64,000 nt of DNA from Desulfatibacillum sp. (GTDB lineage Bacteria; Desulfobacterota; Desulfobacteria; Desulfobacterales; SpSt-501), in the NCBI GenBank assembly GCA_020725555.1, contig DYEU01000016.1:62001-126000 (forward strand), read 5' to 3'. The notes beneath the pieces were generated by a model. The model made no database searches. It saw only the letters and a program-made list of their open reading frames with translations, and was not told where the DNA came from. Of the stretch, positions 61,453 to 64,000 are shown in pieces. Numbering within the stretch: the first letter of the stretch is position 1; every line of letters begins with the position of its first letter. The position numbers were made by a program, and so were the translations under genes.

Positions 61453-63699
61453 TTACTTCCCAGGCAGCAGGCGCTCGAGGCGCTCGCGCAGGAGCGTCAT
61501 GCGGCGCTCGGCGCCGCGGCGCTTCACGCCGATCGCGAGCGCCTTCTTCGAGCCGACCAGCACCGCAAGCCGCCGCGCGCGGGTGAGCGCGGTGTAGATG
61601 AGGTTGCGCTGGAGCAGCACGTAGTGCTGCGTCAGCAGGGGAATCACCACCGCCGGGTACTCGGAGCCCTGGGCCTTGTGCACCGAGACGGCGAAGGCGT
61701 GGGCGAGCTCGTCCAGCTCGGTGAAGTCGTAGGCCACCTCGCGGCCCTCGAAGCGCACCACGACCTCGCGCGCCTCGGGCGAGACGCCGACGATGCGGCC
61801 GATGTCGCCGTTGAAGACCTCCTTGTCGTAGTCGTTTCTCACCTGCATGACCTTGTCGCGGAGGCGGAAGAAGCGCTCCCCGCGGGCGATCCCGCCCTCC
61901 CCCGGGTTCAACGCCTCCTGGAGCCGCGCGTTCAGGCGCGCGACCCCGGCCTCCCCCTTGTGCATGGGGGCGAGCACCTGGATCTCCTCCACGGGGTCGA
62001 GGCCGAAGCGCCGTGGGATGCGGTGGCGGACGAGCTCGAGGATCGTGTCCGCCGCGCGCTCGGGGTCCTCCTGCTCGATGAAGAAAAAGTCGGAGACCTC
62101 GCCCTCCTCGGCCTCGAAAAAGGGCATCTCGCCCCGCCGGATGCGGTGGGCGTTCACGACGATGCGGCTTTTCCCCGCCTGGCGGAAAATCCGCTCCAGG
62201 CGCACGACGGGGAGGCGGCCCGAGTCGATGACGTCGGCGAGCACGTTTCCCGGCCCGACCGAGGGCAGCTGGTCGGCGTCGCCGACGAGGATGAGCGCGG
62301 CCGCGGCCGGAAGGGCATCGAGCAGCGCGGCCATGAGGGGGGCGTCGATCATCGAGCTCTCGTCGACGACGAGCAGATCGCAGGAAAGGGGCCGCTTTCT
62401 TCCGCGCTGGAAGCCGCCCCGGTCGGCCTGGTACTCGAGCAGGCGGTGGAGTGTCGCCGCCTCGCGGCCGGTCGCCTCCGCAAGGCGCCTGGCGGCGCGG
62501 CCGGTGGGGGCGGCGAGGAGCACGCGCGCCTTGAGCCGCTCGAAGCCGTGCACGATCGCGCGCACGATCGTGGTCTTGCCGGTCCCGGGGCCGCCGGTGA
62601 TCACGAGCACCTTGTGCCGCAGCGCCCCGGAGACGGCCGCGGCCTGCTCGGCGGAGAAGCGGACCCCGAGATCGCGCTCGGCGGAGGAGACGAGGGCGTC
62701 GGGCGCGGCGGGAAGCCGCCCGCGCGGCACCGTGAAGAGGAGCGCCAGCGCGCGGGCGATCGCGGTCTCGGCGCGGTGGAGAAAGGGGAGGTAGACGGCC
62801 TCGGAGCCCGCTGTGCTCTCGCGCACGACCCGGCCCGCGGCGCCGAGCGCCTCGAGCGCGGCCGCCAGGGGGGCCTCCTCGACCCCGAGCAGGCCGGCCG
62901 CGCGGCCAAGCAGCGCCTCGCGGCCGGCGAAGAGGTGGCCCTCCTCGGAGAACTCGCGCAGGGCGAAGAGGAGCCCCGCCTCGATGCGGTAGGGCGAGTC
63001 GCGCGGGACGCCCAACCGCTCGGCGATCCGGTCCGCGGTCGCAAAGCCGATGCCCGCGACCTCGGTGGCGAGCCGGTAGGGGTTCTCGCGCACGAGGGCG
63101 GCCGCCGCCGGGCCGTAGGTCTTGAAGATCCGCGCCGCCTGGCCCGGGCCGACCCCGTGGCCCTGGAGGAAGATCAGGATCTCGCGCAGGTGGCGCTGGG
63201 ACCGCCAGGCCTCCTCGATCTGCGCCAGGCGCTTCTTGCCGATCCCCTCGATCTCGGTCAGCCGGCCGGGCTCCCGCTCGATCACCGCGAGGGTCTCCTT
63301 GCCGAAGCGCTCGACGATGCGGGAGGCGAGCGCGGGCCCCAGGCCGCGGATCAGGCCCGAGCCGAGGTAGCGGCGGACCCCCTCGACCGTGGCCGGGATG
63401 CGGCTTTGGCAGCGCTCGACGCGGAACTGCTCGCCGTAGCGCGGGTGCCGCGCCCAGCCGCCCTCCATGGCGAGCACCTCGCCGACCGCGGGGGCGGGGA
63501 TGGTGCCCACGGCCGTGACCGGCTCGGCCCGGCCGGGCAGGCGCACGCGGACCACGGCGAAGCCGTTTTCCTCGTTCACGAAGGAGACGTGCTCGATCTC
63601 GCCCTCGAGGCGCACGGCGCCGGCCCCGGCGGGGCCGGGCGCGGCGGTCTCGCGGGCGGCGTGGGGGTCAGTCTTCCTGGAGCTCGGGGATCCGGGCAT
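61453..63699 (-). CDS. recD2: RecD2-type DNA helicase
   Basis: A 748-residue superfamily 1B helicase. An N-terminal OB-like region (EGEIEHVSFVNEENGFAVVR) and helix-hairpin-helix repeats (about 110-200) distinguish RecD2 from RecD. The motor has Walker A GGPGTGKTT, Walker B LLVVDESSMID, GDADQLPSVGPGNVL and the C-terminal UvrD-like AFAVSVHKAQGSEYP. It unwinds DNA 5-prime to 3-prime in repair without RecBC. The ATG at 63699 overlaps the ligase end by 32 bases; a GTG at 63615 is an alternative start. Confidence 0.93.
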   Translation of the reverse strand: MPGSPSSRKTDPHAARETAAPGPAGAGAVRLEGEIEHVSFVNEENGFAVVRVRLPGRAEPVTAVGTIPAPAVGEVLAMEGGWARHPRYGEQFRVERCQSRIPATVEGVRRYLGSGLIRGLGPALASRIVERFGKETLAVIEREPGRLTEIEGIGKKRLAQIEEAWRSQRHLREILIFLQGHGVGPGQAARIFKTYGPAAAALVRENPYRLATEVAGIGFATADRIAERLGVPRDSPYRIEAGLLFALREFSEEGHLFAGREALLGRAAGLLGVEEAPLAAALEALGAAGRVVRESTAGSEAVYLPFLHRAETAIARALALLFTVPRGRLPAAPDALVSSAERDLGVRFSAEQAAAVSGALRHKVLVITGGPGTGKTTIVRAIVHGFERLKARVLLAAPTGRAARRLAEATGREAATLHRLLEYQADRGGFQRGRKRPLSCDLLVVDESSMIDAPLMAALLDALPAAAALILVGDADQLPSVGPGNVLADVIDSGRLPVVRLERIFRQAGKSRIVVNAHRIRRGEMPFFEAEEGEVSDFFFIEQEDPERAADTILELVRHRIPRRFGLDPVEEIQVLAPMHKGEAGVARLNARLQEALNPGEGGIARGERFFRLRDKVMQVRNDYDKEVFNGDIGRIVGVSPEAREVVVRFEGREVAYDFTELDELAHAFAVSVHKAQGSEYPAVVIPLLTQHYVLLQRNLIYTALTRARRLAVLVGSKKALAIGVKRRGAERRMTLLRERLERLLPGK

Positions 63700-64000
63700 A
63701 GAACTCGAGCACGTCGGGGTTGCTCAACGCGTCGCGGTTGAGGATCGGCTGCCCCTCGATCGCCTTCTTCACCGCCATCTCGACCTTCTTCATGTTGAGC
63801 GTGTAGGGGATGCCCGGGACGGCGACGATCTTCGCCGGGACGTGGCGCGGCGAGGCGAGGGTGCGGATCGTGTCGCGGATCTTCTGTTTCAGCGCCTCGG
63901 TCAGGCTCTCCCCCGGCGGCAGCTGCACAAAGAGGATCACGCGCTCGTCGCCCTTCCACTTCTGCCCGATCACGACACTGTCCACGATCTCGGGCATCAG
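63668..64000 (-). CDS. acetoacetate-CoA ligase, C-terminal part
   Basis: The last ~110 residues of an adenylate-forming ligase whose start lies beyond the window. EIVDSVVIGQKWKGDERVIL, LASPRHVPAKIVAVPGIPYT, KKVEMAVKKAI and the tail SNPDVLEFYARI match acetoacetyl-CoA synthetases rather than acetyl-CoA synthetases. It would activate acetoacetate with ATP and CoA. The catalytic Lys region reads TLNMKKVE, where relatives have TLSGKKLE. This fits the hydroxybutyrate and CoA-transferase genes at the other end of the window. Confidence 0.8.
   Translation of the reverse strand: MMPEIVDSVVIGQKWKGDERVILFVQLPPGESLTEALKQKIRDTIRTLASPRHVPAKIVAVPGIPYTLNMKKVEMAVKKAIEGQPILNRDALSNPDVLEFYARIPELQED

Overview
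The window is very GC-rich, gene-dense chromosomal DNA from a Gram-negative bacterium. It carries a complete type II secretion operon, a Tad (Flp) pilus locus, several sigma-54 promoters, and two selenocysteine codons in redox enzymes: an HdrD/DsrK-like Fe-S oxidoreductase and a formate dehydrogenase. With the TRAP transporter and beta-oxidation genes, this points to an anaerobic or facultative lineage of the deltaproteobacterial (Desulfobacterota-like) type. The taxonomic placement is inference; no rRNA or other marker gene is present.

Layout. 1-10.3 kb: a CoA-transferase subunit (minus strand, cut by the window edge) diverges from a hydroxybutyrate-dehydrogenase-like SDR, a three-part TRAP transporter for organic acids, and a 3-hydroxyacyl-CoA dehydrogenase; each side has its own sigma-54-type promoter. 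An acetoacetate-CoA ligase end at the far right edge fits the same short-chain acid and ketone-body theme. DUF58, DUF4129 and MoxR genes follow as a coupled trio. 10.3-22.5 kb: a 12-gene type II secretion operon in the order F-G-H-I-J-K-L-M-N-C-D-E, with a good sigma-70 promoter. 22.5-28.9 kb: a glycosyltransferase and an HrpA helicase (minus), then YjbQ and a quinone oxidoreductase (plus).

29-37.7 kb is the redox island. A selenocysteine-containing HdrD/DsrK-like protein and a selenocysteine-containing formate dehydrogenase were apparently once convergent neighbours around one bidirectional terminator. They are now separated by a cassette encoding a Rieske protein, a cytochrome b and two ethylbenzene-dehydrogenase-gamma-like haem proteins. 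The cassette is bracketed by two copies of the old junction, one with a truncated fdhA end and the other with a truncated Hdr-like fragment. The cassette looks like a bc-type quinol oxidase complex without cytochrome c1, and is the best candidate in the window for an undescribed system.

37.9-50.5 kb: a Tad pilus locus on the minus strand (flp, tadV, rcpC, rcpA, lipoprotein, tadZ, tadA, tadB, tadC, two TPR lipoproteins, tadE, tadG), led by a consensus sigma-54 promoter before flp. Its last two genes are strikingly AT-rich, as if replaced by transfer. 51-58.2 kb: a prenyltransferase-fold protein with a Tat-exported DUF362 protein, then DUF6502, DUF5666 and DUF4382 genes, a retropepsin-like protease and a DnaJ-domain protein. 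58.2-61.3 kb: an operon with a receiver-less sigma-54 activator, an AAA ATPase and two tiny membrane proteins, again with a sigma-54-like promoter; the activator is a plausible regulator of the nearby pilus. The window ends with RecD2 and the ligase fragment. I saw no tRNA, rRNA, CRISPR array or insertion sequence.
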